DNA from: Verrucomicrobiota bacterium
GTDB taxonomy: Bacteria > Verrucomicrobiota > Verrucomicrobiia > Chthoniobacterales > JAFAMB01
Direction of reading: 5' to 3'
DNA: 5,689 bases
Assembly: GCA_019241095.1 (NCBI GenBank)
Contig: JAFAXJ010000478.1
Location: 1-5,689, forward strand
Made by a program: the position numbers and the translations under genes. The notes beneath the pieces are model-generated. The model had not been told where the DNA came from. It worked only from the letters and a program-made list of their open reading frames with translations, and ran no database searches. This document shows, one piece after another, positions 1 through 5,689 of the stretch (the stretch's first letter is position 1; the number at the start of each line of letters is the position of its first letter).

Positions 1-1889
1 GTCCGATTTGTGGAATCGAGGCCGGAAAAACCCGCGAATTCGACGGTATGGACGATACCCGGTATATCGCGAGCGATTTGCGACATCTGCCGTCTAACTT
101 CTTCGGATCGCTGAAGCGAAGCGCCGTCGGGCAATTGTGCGAGCGCAATCAAGTAACCTTGATCCTGGGTAGGAATAAAACCGATCGGAACTTTTTGGAA
201 ACCAATCGCGGTGAGAAGTAAAAAGCCGACGTAAACGAGCAAAACGATCGCAGCTAATCGCAGCATCCGACGAAGAATTGAACTGTAAACCTTTACTACC
301 GCATCGAAGGAGCGGTTAAAAAGTCGGAAGAACCATCCTAAGATTAGATTCAAGAAGACGGTGAGATAATCCCGTTTTGCATCTCGAGGTTTGAGCAGCA
401 GGCCGGCCAAGGCAGGGCTTAATGTCAAAGAATTAAAGGCTGACAATAATGTCGAAACAGCTATCGTGAGCGCAAACTGGCGGTAGAATTGGCCGGTGAT
501 TCCGCTGATAGCCGCTGTTGGTATAAAGACAGCACTTAATACAACTGCAATAGCTACAACTGCTCCTCCTACCTGGTCCATCGCCTTGCGCGTGGCGTCC
601 TTCGGCGCGAGTCCTGCCTCGATATTTCGCTCGACGGCTTCCACCACAACAATGGCGTCATCAACGACAATTCCAATGGCTAAAACTAAGCCAAACAGCG
701 AAAGATTATTGAGCGAGAACCCGAGGGCAGCCATCACGGCGAAAGTGCCGATTAATGATACTGGAACCGCTAACAGAGGAATGACAGTCGCTCGCCAGGT
801 TTGAAGAAACACTAGTACGACCACAAGGACCAGTGCAACTGCTTCAAACAGTGTATGGATTACCGCATTTACCGATTCCTGGATGAATTGTGTAGGATCG
901 TAAACGATCTGGTATGTCAAACCCCTCGGGAAAGTTTTGGCTAACTCCTGCATTTTCGCTCGTACTCCTCTTGCAGCGGAAACCGCGTTAGATCCTGGCA
1001 ACTGGAAAATCACTAATGCCTGTGCCGGTTTTCCATCCAAATAGGAGGAAACGTTATAGTCTTTGGCGCCCAATTCGGGCCGAGCGACATCGGCCAGATA
1101 AACAATCTCGCCATTATCGCCACGTTTCACGATGATCTGCCCAAACTGTTCCGGCGTAATGAGCCGGCCTTGAGTGTTGATCGAGACGGTTAGCTCGGTG
1201 CCGGGCGGAGCAGGTTCAGCCCCCAAACGACCAGCGGATACTTGCACGTTCTGTTGTTGAATTGCATTGACAATGTCATCCGTTGTCAGGCCGCGCGCAT
1301 ACATCTTTGGCGGGTCTAACCATAATCTCATGCTGTATTCGCGGGCGCCAAATACCTCGACATCTCCGATCCCATCCAAACGAGATAACACATCGCGAAT
1401 CTGCAAGAATGCATAGTTGCTAATATAACTTTGGTCGTATGTACCATCGGGAGATAAAAGATGGACTACCATCATCAGGTCTGGGGACTGTTTCTGGACC
1501 GTAATTCCCAGCTGTCGAACTTCATCCGGAAGTTGAGGTGTAGCGATTGCAACCCGATTTTGAACTAATACCTGCGCAATATCCAGGTTAGTTCCTAATT
1601 TGAAGGTGACAGTTAACGTCATCCTGCCATCGCTCGTGGATTGCGAGGACATATAGAGCATGTTTTCCACTCCGTTTAGCTGTTCCTCGATTGGGGTCGC
1701 TACTGTTTCCGCAACCACCTTTGGATCTGCTCCTGGATAGTCTGCTACGACCTGTACCGTAGGGGGCGCTATCTCCGGGTATTGTGCTGTCGGTAGAGCG
1801 TTATAGGCCAGCAAGCCAGCAATCACGATAACGATCGAAATCACTATCGCAAAAATCGGCCGATCAATAAAAAAATGAGGAAACTTCAT
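1..1889 (-). CDS. RND efflux transporter permease (HAE1 family, AcrB/MexF-like), 3' end missing
   Basis: This is the inner-membrane proton/drug antiporter of a tripartite efflux pump. The ATG is at 1889 and the frame stays open to base 1, giving about 629 residues of a family that normally has about 1040-1060, so the C-terminal ~40% lies off the window. Visible landmarks follow AcrB. The N-terminus reads MKFPHFFIDRPIFA and leads into TM1 (about 10-28). The porter domain starts with ALPTAQYPEIAPP and carries YPGADPK and MLYMSSQST. TM2-TM6 follow from about residue 340. TM4 holds the proton-relay pair D410/D411 in GIVVDDAIVVVE, equivalent to AcrB D407/D408. TM5-6 contain LSAVFIPTA and YRQFALTI. 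TM7 precedes FIPTQDQGY and the start of the second porter half. Stretches such as SPDLMMVVHLLSPDG and EFAGFSGLD resemble the MexF/BepE branch more than AcrB itself (from memory, not a search). The start lies 5 nt after the adaptor stop and has no clear Shine-Dalgarno, so translation is probably coupled. The substrate cannot be predicted. Confidence 0.96.
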   Translation of the reverse strand, partial: MKFPHFFIDRPIFAIVISIVIVIAGLLAYNALPTAQYPEIAPPTVQVVADYPGADPKVVAETVATPIEEQLNGVENMLYMSSQSTSDGRMTLTVTFKLGTNLDIAQVLVQNRVAIATPQLPDEVRQLGITVQKQSPDLMMVVHLLSPDGTYDQSYISNYAFLQIRDVLSRLDGIGDVEVFGAREYSMRLWLDPPKMYARGLTTDDIVNAIQQQNVQVSAGRLGAEPAPPGTELTVSINTQGRLITPEQFGQIIVKRGDNGEIVYLADVARPELGAKDYNVSSYLDGKPAQALVIFQLPGSNAVSAARGVRAKMQELAKTFPRGLTYQIVYDPTQFIQESVNAVIHTLFEAVALVLVVVLVFLQTWRATVIPLLAVPVSLIGTFAVMAALGFSLNNLSLFGLVLAIGIVVDDAIVVVEAVERNIEAGLAPKDATRKAMDQVGGAVVAIAVVLSAVFIPTAAISGITGQFYRQFALTIAVSTLLSAFNSLTLSPALAGLLLKPRDAKRDYLTVFLNLILGWFFRLFNRSFDAVVKVYSSILRRMLRLAAIVLLVYVGFLLLTAIGFQKVPIGFIPTQDQGYLIALAQLPDGASLQRSEEVRRQMSQIARDIPGIVHTVEFAGFSGLDSTNR

Positions 1890-1894
1890 TTTCG

Positions 1895-3187
1895 TCAGTG
1901 AGTTTTTTGCGATGCGTGAGCCGAGCGCCGCTGGGAGTTCCCGCTCAAATTATCTGTCTCCTGCGACCTGCCCGCGTGAACATGGGTTTCCACAGAAAGT
2001 TGGTTGACTGTGTACTGACTCATATCCCCGGTTTTCGGGTTGACCTTTAAACCCGGCCGCGCATTGACGATTCCGTTTATGATAACATTCTCATCTCCCT
2101 GCAAACCTTTGCGCACAATTCGGAGGCCATCCGCAACCGACCCGAGTTCAACAGGCTTTGATTGAACAACGTTATTCGCATCGACCACCAACACGAATTT
2201 TTGTCCCTGGTCGGTACCGATCGCTCTGTCTGTCACGAGAGTAGCTTGAAATTTCGGTCCTCCAGCGAGCCGAACACGCACGAAAGCGCCAGGCACTAAA
2301 AACCCGTCCGCGTTCGGGAAGCGCGCACGCACTTCAAGAGTCCCGGTAGAAGAATTAAAGGAATTGTTGATAAAATCGATCACACCCTCGTGAGGAAATC
2401 CGTCCTCATTTTCGACCTGGAGATAGGCTGACGTTTTAGCTTCTCGAGCGTCCGGCCGCTGGCCCTCTTTTACCTGACGCACATATTTCCAAATCGATCG
2501 TTCGTCTACGTTGAAATAGGCGTAAATCGGATCAATACTGACAATATTAGTCAAAAGAGTGTTATCGGCCTGGACCAAGTTTCCAATCGTAACCAGTTCC
2601 CGACCAATACGGCCTTTTATAGGCGAGGTCAGCTCCGTGAAGGTGACGTTCAATTGTGCTGAGTTTACCGCGGCCTGCGCAGCAACGTATTGAGCTTCTG
2701 CGACATTCTTTTGAGAAACGCTGTTATCATATTCCTCTTTTGAAATTACACCTGTTTGACGCAGGCGATCGGACCGTTCAAAGTTTGCCTCTTGTAAGCC
2801 CCTCTGAGCATCTGCCTGGCGCAACTGAGCCTGCGCCTGATCCAGAATCGCCTGGTAAGGTCTGGGATCTATTACGAACAACAAGTCGTCTTTGTCGACA
2901 ACGTCGCCCGCTTTGAAGGTTATATTGTCGATGTACCCGCTAACGCGAGGACGCACGTCGACGCTTTCCACAGCGTCCGTCCGGCCAGTGTACTCGTCCC
3001 ATTCCACAACCTCTTTCTCAACTGGCTTTGCGATGGTGACGACTGGGGGCGGGACGGGCGGCATTACTGTTTTCTGACGATCACATCCAATTAGTACGAA
3101 GCCGATTGTCAATAGAAGAAAGATCGAAGAGAACAACCTGGTAAATGAGATTACGCAACTTACCTTGTGTGCATTCCGTATACTCAT
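1895..3187 (-). CDS. RND efflux periplasmic adaptor subunit (membrane fusion protein, MexE/AcrA-like lipoprotein)
   Basis: This periplasmic adaptor joins the RND permease to an outer-membrane channel. The chosen ATG at 3187 gives 430 residues. An in-frame TTG at 3211 would add 8 residues, but the ATG has AGGAGA 7 nt upstream while the TTG has nothing comparable. Residues 1-34 form a lipoprotein signal ending in the lipobox LIGC, with Cys35 as the lipidation site. Asp at +2 is, in enterobacteria, the signal for retention in the inner membrane, as in AcrA (CDD). A proline-rich linker (PPVPPPVV, about 43-50) follows. The first lipoyl half is VRPRVSGYI to FVIDPRPYQ (about 79-112). The alpha-hairpin spans about 113-182, with the channel-docking tip RLRQTGVISKEEYD at 141-154. 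The second lipoyl half is LTSPIKGRIGR (about 186-196). The beta-barrel includes SFNSSTGTLEVRARFPN and LVPGAFVRVRL (to about 307), and the membrane-proximal domain follows. The last ~40 residues are a polar tail with no recognised motif. It is the first gene of the operon with the permease. Confidence 0.96.
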   Translation of the reverse strand: MSIRNAHKVSCVISFTRLFSSIFLLLTIGFVLIGCDRQKTVMPPVPPPVVTIAKPVEKEVVEWDEYTGRTDAVESVDVRPRVSGYIDNITFKAGDVVDKDDLLFVIDPRPYQAILDQAQAQLRQADAQRGLQEANFERSDRLRQTGVISKEEYDNSVSQKNVAEAQYVAAQAAVNSAQLNVTFTELTSPIKGRIGRELVTIGNLVQADNTLLTNIVSIDPIYAYFNVDERSIWKYVRQVKEGQRPDAREAKTSAYLQVENEDGFPHEGVIDFINNSFNSSTGTLEVRARFPNADGFLVPGAFVRVRLAGGPKFQATLVTDRAIGTDQGQKFVLVVDANNVVQSKPVELGSVADGLRIVRKGLQGDENVIINGIVNARPGLKVNPKTGDMSQYTVNQLSVETHVHAGRSQETDNLSGNSQRRSAHASQKTH

Positions 3188-3194
3188 AATGATG

Positions 3195-3200
3195 TCTCCT
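3195..3200 (-). promoter_or_regulatory. Shine-Dalgarno of the efflux adaptor gene
   Basis: The minus strand reads AGGAGA, then 7 nt (CATCATT), then the ATG at 3187. This is the strongest ribosome-binding site in front of any gene here. It decides the adaptor start in favour of ATG 3187 over the upstream in-frame TTG at 3211. Confidence 0.8.
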
Positions 3201-3235
3201 GAATCATTCAATCCCAGTAATCATTGCAATCAGCG

Positions 3236-3248
3236 TGATCCCCGATCA
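3236..3248. repeat. 13-bp palindrome TGATCCCCGATCA, possible operator
   Basis: This is a perfect inverted repeat with 5-bp arms (TGATC/GATCA) around CCC. It lies about 50 nt upstream of the adaptor start and touches the candidate -10 box, so it would cover the predicted transcription start. That position suits a repressor operator, but no regulator gene is in the window. A 5-bp-arm palindrome can also arise by chance. Confidence 0.35.
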
Positions 3249-3276
3249 TTACACTACTTCGCTCGGATCTAACGAA
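3248..3276 (-). promoter_or_regulatory. Candidate promoter of the efflux operon
   Basis: On the minus strand TGTAAT (3253-3248) matches the sigma70 -10 consensus at 5 of 6 positions. It sits 17 nt after TTCGTT (3276-3271), a poor -35 that matches only its first two bases. Transcription would start near 3241, giving a leader of about 55 nt before the adaptor ATG. The weak -35 means the promoter might need an activator, or the call may be wrong. The organism's sigma-factor preferences are unknown. Confidence 0.3.
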
Positions 3277-3528
3277 AGCGCTATCCGTCTCCAGAACAAT
3301 CTACCTTTAGACTGATGCCCTTGTTGTTGGAATCGGGAAGCACGAAACGATCCACATGTTGCCGCTCGAAACGGGTAACTTTTAACCGCCGTCCTCGAAG
3401 GCGTGGCGTGTCTTGCAGAGGAACTAGCCAGCCCCGCCTTACCCGGGTGCGGAACGCCATCGGCGATTTCTCGCATTGGGTTCTCTTTCACTGTCTTTCG
3501 AAGGCTGTCGCGTTTAATTTCCTAAATC

Positions 3529-3548
3529 CCCAGTACTCAATTGCTGGG
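3529..3548. repeat. Small inverted repeat CCCAG/CTGGG
   Basis: Arms CCCAG (3529-3533) and CTGGG (3544-3548) flank a 10-nt loop that itself contains the palindromes AGTACT (overlapping the left arm) and CAATTG. It lies about 57 bp past the ClC stop. Neither strand shows a T-run straight after it, so it is not a standard intrinsic terminator. It could be a weak hairpin at the 3' end of the ClC transcript or one copy of a dispersed palindromic repeat. Confidence 0.3.
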
Positions 3549-3605
3549 CTACAATCTTTTAGTTCTCGGCGGGGACCTGTTCTTAGGGCAGGGGCGCCTT
3601 ACCGG

Positions 3606-5327
3606 CTAACTCTCCACCAACTCGTTTTGAAGTCTCAGAATATCGTGCAGCGTTACTACTCCGACGGGCTTTGAGTCGGTCGCAGTAGTAACTACCAGCA
3701 TTGTAGCTGATGAGTTGATCATTTTGCTGACTGCCTCTCGTATCGTGCCAGCAACAGAGATGGTCTCAAAGGGGTGGAACGGAACTTCTTTCGCTGAAGC
3801 ATTCAAGACATCGGCACGTTGTATAATGCCTTCAACATTTCCATCCAGGATCAAAGGAAACCCTTGGTAAGGATATTGTGAACAGAGCGCCTGCAACTGC
3901 TCACGATCAGTCGTTTCAGCAAATACAGGCGAAAAATTTGCTAAGACTGAGATAGGACGACCCTGAAACGCAGCAAGACTCCTCGGCGGAATGTATTTCT
4001 CCAAATGAATGCCGTCGCGTTCAATGACGTCGCTATAAAAGTTTGTGTTGTTTAAAGCTCTGCTCACGGCTTGGCTCGCGATTGTGCCAATCATCAATAA
4101 AGGAACAAATGCAAAATGCTGAGTCATCTCAAAAACAATGAGTATGGAAGTAATCGGCGCCCGCACAACAGCCCCGAGACAAGCGCTCATTCCGGAGACA
4201 GCAAGCGCGGTCGAGTCATTCGGGCTCAAGTGAACAACGGGCATACAGAATCTGCCGACCACAAGCCCCGCCGCTGCCCCGAAAAAAAGGGTAGGCGCGA
4301 AAATGCCCCCCGATCCGCCCCAGGCATAGACAGCAGTGGTAGCGGCCATCTTACCGATAAGCAGAGCCATGGCCGCCATCCCGGTCACGTTGCCTTGTAG
4401 CATCGCTTCCAGATCATCGTAACCTAAGCCGAAAACTCCAAGTCGGTGAAAGCTTAAAAAGACCGCCATACCAATGACCCAATTGAACAGCGCCCCGGTT
4501 ACGGGCTTCAAAACGGACGGCAAAAACTTCATCTGCTTAATGCGGTCACGCCAATCGAGTGTGCATTTCTGGAAAACTGCTCCTGCCAAGGCTGCAAGTG
4601 CCGCTACAGGTACAACCAGGAAATAAACGGGCCAGGAAAAGTCGCTGGTGGTGGGAATGATAAATGCCGGATTTTTGCCAAGGAAAAAATGGGCAACAAA
4701 AGTCGCACTGACAGAAGCAATTAACGCCTGCGCAAGAAATCGCGTGTTATTGAGATCTTCAATGATTTCTTCCAAAACGAATGTGATAGCCGACAACGGC
4801 GTGTTGAAGGCGGCTGCGAGTCCAGCTGCCGATCCGGCGAGAAGAGCCGGTCGTCTGGCTTGTTTGGCGACACCGAGGAGGCCCGCAAGGTTTGAAGAAA
4901 GGGCGCCGGCAATATGAACCGTAGGCCCTTCCCGACCAAGGCTTGAGCCTCCGCCAATGGTAATCAGGCCAGCAAAGAACTTTGCTATAATCACTCTGAA
5001 AGGCAAAAAGCCAAAATCACGCCAAAAAGCTACTTTCAATTGAGGAATACCACTCCCGGCAGCCTCGCTACTTACGTATTTTAAGATTAACCCGGCAACT
5101 GCTGCTGATAGTAGAATGACCAGAAGGCTTATGGGCACGAATTGTAACTCTGGCAAATGCGATAGATCCCTCCAAAGCACCCGATACAGAATGGTGATCC
5201 CTTGCTGGAATAGAACAGCGGCCAAACCCGCAAGCAGACCATACAGGACCGGTGGTATATACGGTCGAACGTAGACCGGAGCTTTCCGAACCAAATCGGC
5301 AAAATACATTTGCACGATGGGTTTCAT
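3606..5327 (-). CDS. ClC-family chloride channel/transporter with C-terminal CBS domains
   Basis: This inner-membrane chloride transport protein has 573 residues. The membrane core covers about 1-440 and keeps the family's ion-path signatures: GSGIP at 91-95 (Ser92), GREGP at 131-135 (gating Glu133, as E148 in E. coli ClcA), GIFAP at 341-345, and the pore tyrosine Tyr431 in NFYSDVI (as Y445). Glu187 in FVLEEIIED aligns with E203, the internal proton glutamate. With both glutamates present a Cl-/H+ antiporter is more likely than a channel. Residues about 455-510 and 517-570 form two CBS domains (RPISVL to GIIQRADVL, and FETISV to GVVTLHDIL), which in this family can bind adenine nucleotides and modulate transport. 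E. coli ClcA lacks them. The ATG at 5327 is the first possible start, because an in-frame TGA lies three codons upstream; Met7 at 5309 is the alternative. No clear Shine-Dalgarno precedes either. The physiological role (acid resistance, volume or charge balance) cannot be told from sequence. Confidence 0.95.
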   Translation of the reverse strand: MKPIVQMYFADLVRKAPVYVRPYIPPVLYGLLAGLAAVLFQQGITILYRVLWRDLSHLPELQFVPISLLVILLSAAVAGLILKYVSSEAAGSGIPQLKVAFWRDFGFLPFRVIIAKFFAGLITIGGGSSLGREGPTVHIAGALSSNLAGLLGVAKQARRPALLAGSAAGLAAAFNTPLSAITFVLEEIIEDLNNTRFLAQALIASVSATFVAHFFLGKNPAFIIPTTSDFSWPVYFLVVPVAALAALAGAVFQKCTLDWRDRIKQMKFLPSVLKPVTGALFNWVIGMAVFLSFHRLGVFGLGYDDLEAMLQGNVTGMAAMALLIGKMAATTAVYAWGGSGGIFAPTLFFGAAAGLVVGRFCMPVVHLSPNDSTALAVSGMSACLGAVVRAPITSILIVFEMTQHFAFVPLLMIGTIASQAVSRALNNTNFYSDVIERDGIHLEKYIPPRSLAAFQGRPISVLANFSPVFAETTDREQLQALCSQYPYQGFPLILDGNVEGIIQRADVLNASAKEVPFHPFETISVAGTIREAVSKMINSSATMLVVTTATDSKPVGVVTLHDILRLQNELVES

Positions 5328-5587
5328 AGTGCGTCAGCCGTCTTGCACATGAAATCACATTTTCGAGTCATAAACCTAGCTGTATGTGCCTGCTAGCTCG
5401 AAGTTTCGGCAAACTAGCGGTCGCAAAGAAGTCGACTGCCGGTGCAGGTACCGGTTCGGTTTCGTAAACCTCCTTTTGAACGAAGCGCGATGGCAAAGTT
5501 CCTTCTGCCGCCATATTGACATTTTCTGCTAGGATGCCTTAGGCACGATTTCTGCCATCACACTGTCCAACGATAGATCAATTTCTC

Positions 5588-5608
5588 AGCCAGAGGTCGC
5601 GTCTGGCT
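5588..5608. repeat. Perfect 7-bp inverted repeat AGCCAGA/TCTGGCT
   Basis: Arms at 5588-5594 and 5602-5608 are separated by GGTCGCG. The repeat lies just downstream, in minus-strand terms, of the candidate -10 box of the ClC promoter, so it would fall in the early leader of that transcript. No T-run follows on either strand, so an intrinsic terminator is unlikely. An operator or a leader hairpin is possible. Confidence 0.4.
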
Positions 5609-5618
5609 AATCAGACTG

Positions 5619-5647
5619 AGTATACTCTCGGAAAGTGAACTCCTGAA
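5619..5647 (-). promoter_or_regulatory. Candidate promoter for the ClC gene
   Basis: On the minus strand TTCAGG (5647-5642, three of six -35 consensus bases) is followed after 17 nt by TATACT (5624-5619, five of six -10 bases). The -10 sits inside the 10-bp palindrome GAGTATACTC (5618-5627). The start of transcription would be near 5612, leaving an unusually long leader of about 285 nt before the ClC ATG, so a nearer promoter may also exist. Confidence 0.3.
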
Positions 5648-5689
5648 AGGATTGTCCCCAGGATGTTCCGTTTGGCTCGACAGTGGTGA

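Larger units (their letters stand above)
3188..3605. other. Intergenic region between the ClC gene and the efflux operon
   Basis: This 418-bp gap follows the ClC stop and precedes the adaptor start. The part near the adaptor holds the ribosome site, the palindrome and the candidate promoter listed separately. The middle (about 3280-3520) shows no gene I can support. Reading frames exist on both strands there (a GTG-started 80-codon frame on minus at 3249-3491, and a plus frame running into the ClC gene), but their products are Arg/Ser-rich with no family resemblance and no good ribosome site. The part nearest the ClC stop is GC-rich and has weak hairpins without a T-run, so no clear terminator is visible. 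The length suggests the efflux operon has its own promoter. Confidence 0.6.
5328..5689. other. Region upstream of the ClC gene, no supported gene
   Basis: The 362 bases to the right edge contain no gene I can support. On the minus strand, frames of 44 and 26 codons are open at the right edge and stop at about 5556 and 5609; either could be the tail of a gene entering the window, but both are too short to identify. Two very short ORFs (48 and 15 codons) run up to the ClC start with stop/start overlaps and are treated in the findings. The region also holds a candidate promoter and a perfect inverted repeat, listed separately, and small odd palindromes such as TGCCTTAGGCA (5535-5545). Confidence 0.55.

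Noticed and set aside
496..804. 102-codon plus-strand frame inside the RND gene
   Set aside because: It is antisense to the conserved TM2-TM5 region of the permease, and its Thr/Ala-rich product is typical of a shadow frame.
3188..3211. TTG-started, 8-residue longer form of the adaptor
   Set aside because: The ATG at 3187 has AGGAGA at ideal spacing and gives a normal lipoprotein signal; the TTG has no ribosome site.
3249..3491. 80-codon frame on the minus strand, GTG start, in the intergenic region
   Set aside because: There is no convincing ribosome site, the product is Arg/Ser-rich without any recognisable fold or family, and it would run through the candidate efflux promoter.
3568..3598. 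Intrinsic terminator after the ClC gene
   Set aside because: The two 4-bp stems (GGCG/CGCC and CCTG/CAGG) are broken by an unpaired internal loop, and no T-run follows on the minus strand.
3315..3674. 119-codon plus-strand frame
   Set aside because: It runs antisense into the 3' end of the well-supported ClC gene, and its product is basic and low in recognisable structure.
5471..5478. AAAGGAGG-type Shine-Dalgarno on the minus strand
   Set aside because: No ATG, GTG or TTG opening a reasonable frame lies at ribosome-binding distance, and the word falls inside the 48-codon mini-ORF.
5516..5521. Perfect TTGACA -35 box on the plus strand
   Set aside because: No acceptable -10 lies 16-18 nt downstream, and no plus-strand gene follows it in the window.

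Overview
The window comes from a Gram-negative (diderm) bacterium. It carries a tripartite-type RND efflux pump, with an inner-membrane-anchored lipoprotein adaptor and an AcrB/MexF-type permease, and a ClC-type chloride transporter. All three genes lie on the minus strand, so transcription runs from high to low coordinates. Base composition is moderate and codon use looks even across the three genes. I cannot fix the phylum from these families; an environmental lineage such as Verrucomicrobiota or Acidobacteriota is a guess only.

Layout, in direction of transcription (right to left): 5328-5689 is a leader region with no convincing gene. It holds a possible sigma70-type promoter, a perfect 7-bp inverted repeat and two tiny ATGA-linked ORFs of doubtful status. 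3606-5327 is a complete 573-residue ClC protein with a C-terminal pair of CBS domains. 3188-3605 is a 418-bp intergenic stretch with a candidate promoter, a 13-bp symmetrical palindrome and repeated AATCATT words, all close to the efflux operon. 1895-3187 is the periplasmic adaptor (membrane fusion protein), with its start at an ATG preceded by a clear AGGAGA Shine-Dalgarno. 1-1889 is the RND permease, starting 5 nt after the adaptor stop and cut by the left edge after about 629 of the usual ~1040-1060 residues.

The adaptor and permease form an operon and would work as a proton-driven drug or solute exporter. They need an outer-membrane TolC/OprM-type channel, which is not in the window; it could lie past the left edge or elsewhere in the genome. 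The ClC protein keeps both key glutamates and is probably a Cl-/H+ antiporter. The 418-bp gap suggests it is transcribed separately from the pump, and no functional link between them can be shown. I found no convincing sign of a new system: no mobile element, CRISPR array or RNA gene. The most unusual points are small-scale, namely the operator-like repeats in front of the efflux operon and the stop/start-overlapping mini-ORFs in front of the ClC gene.
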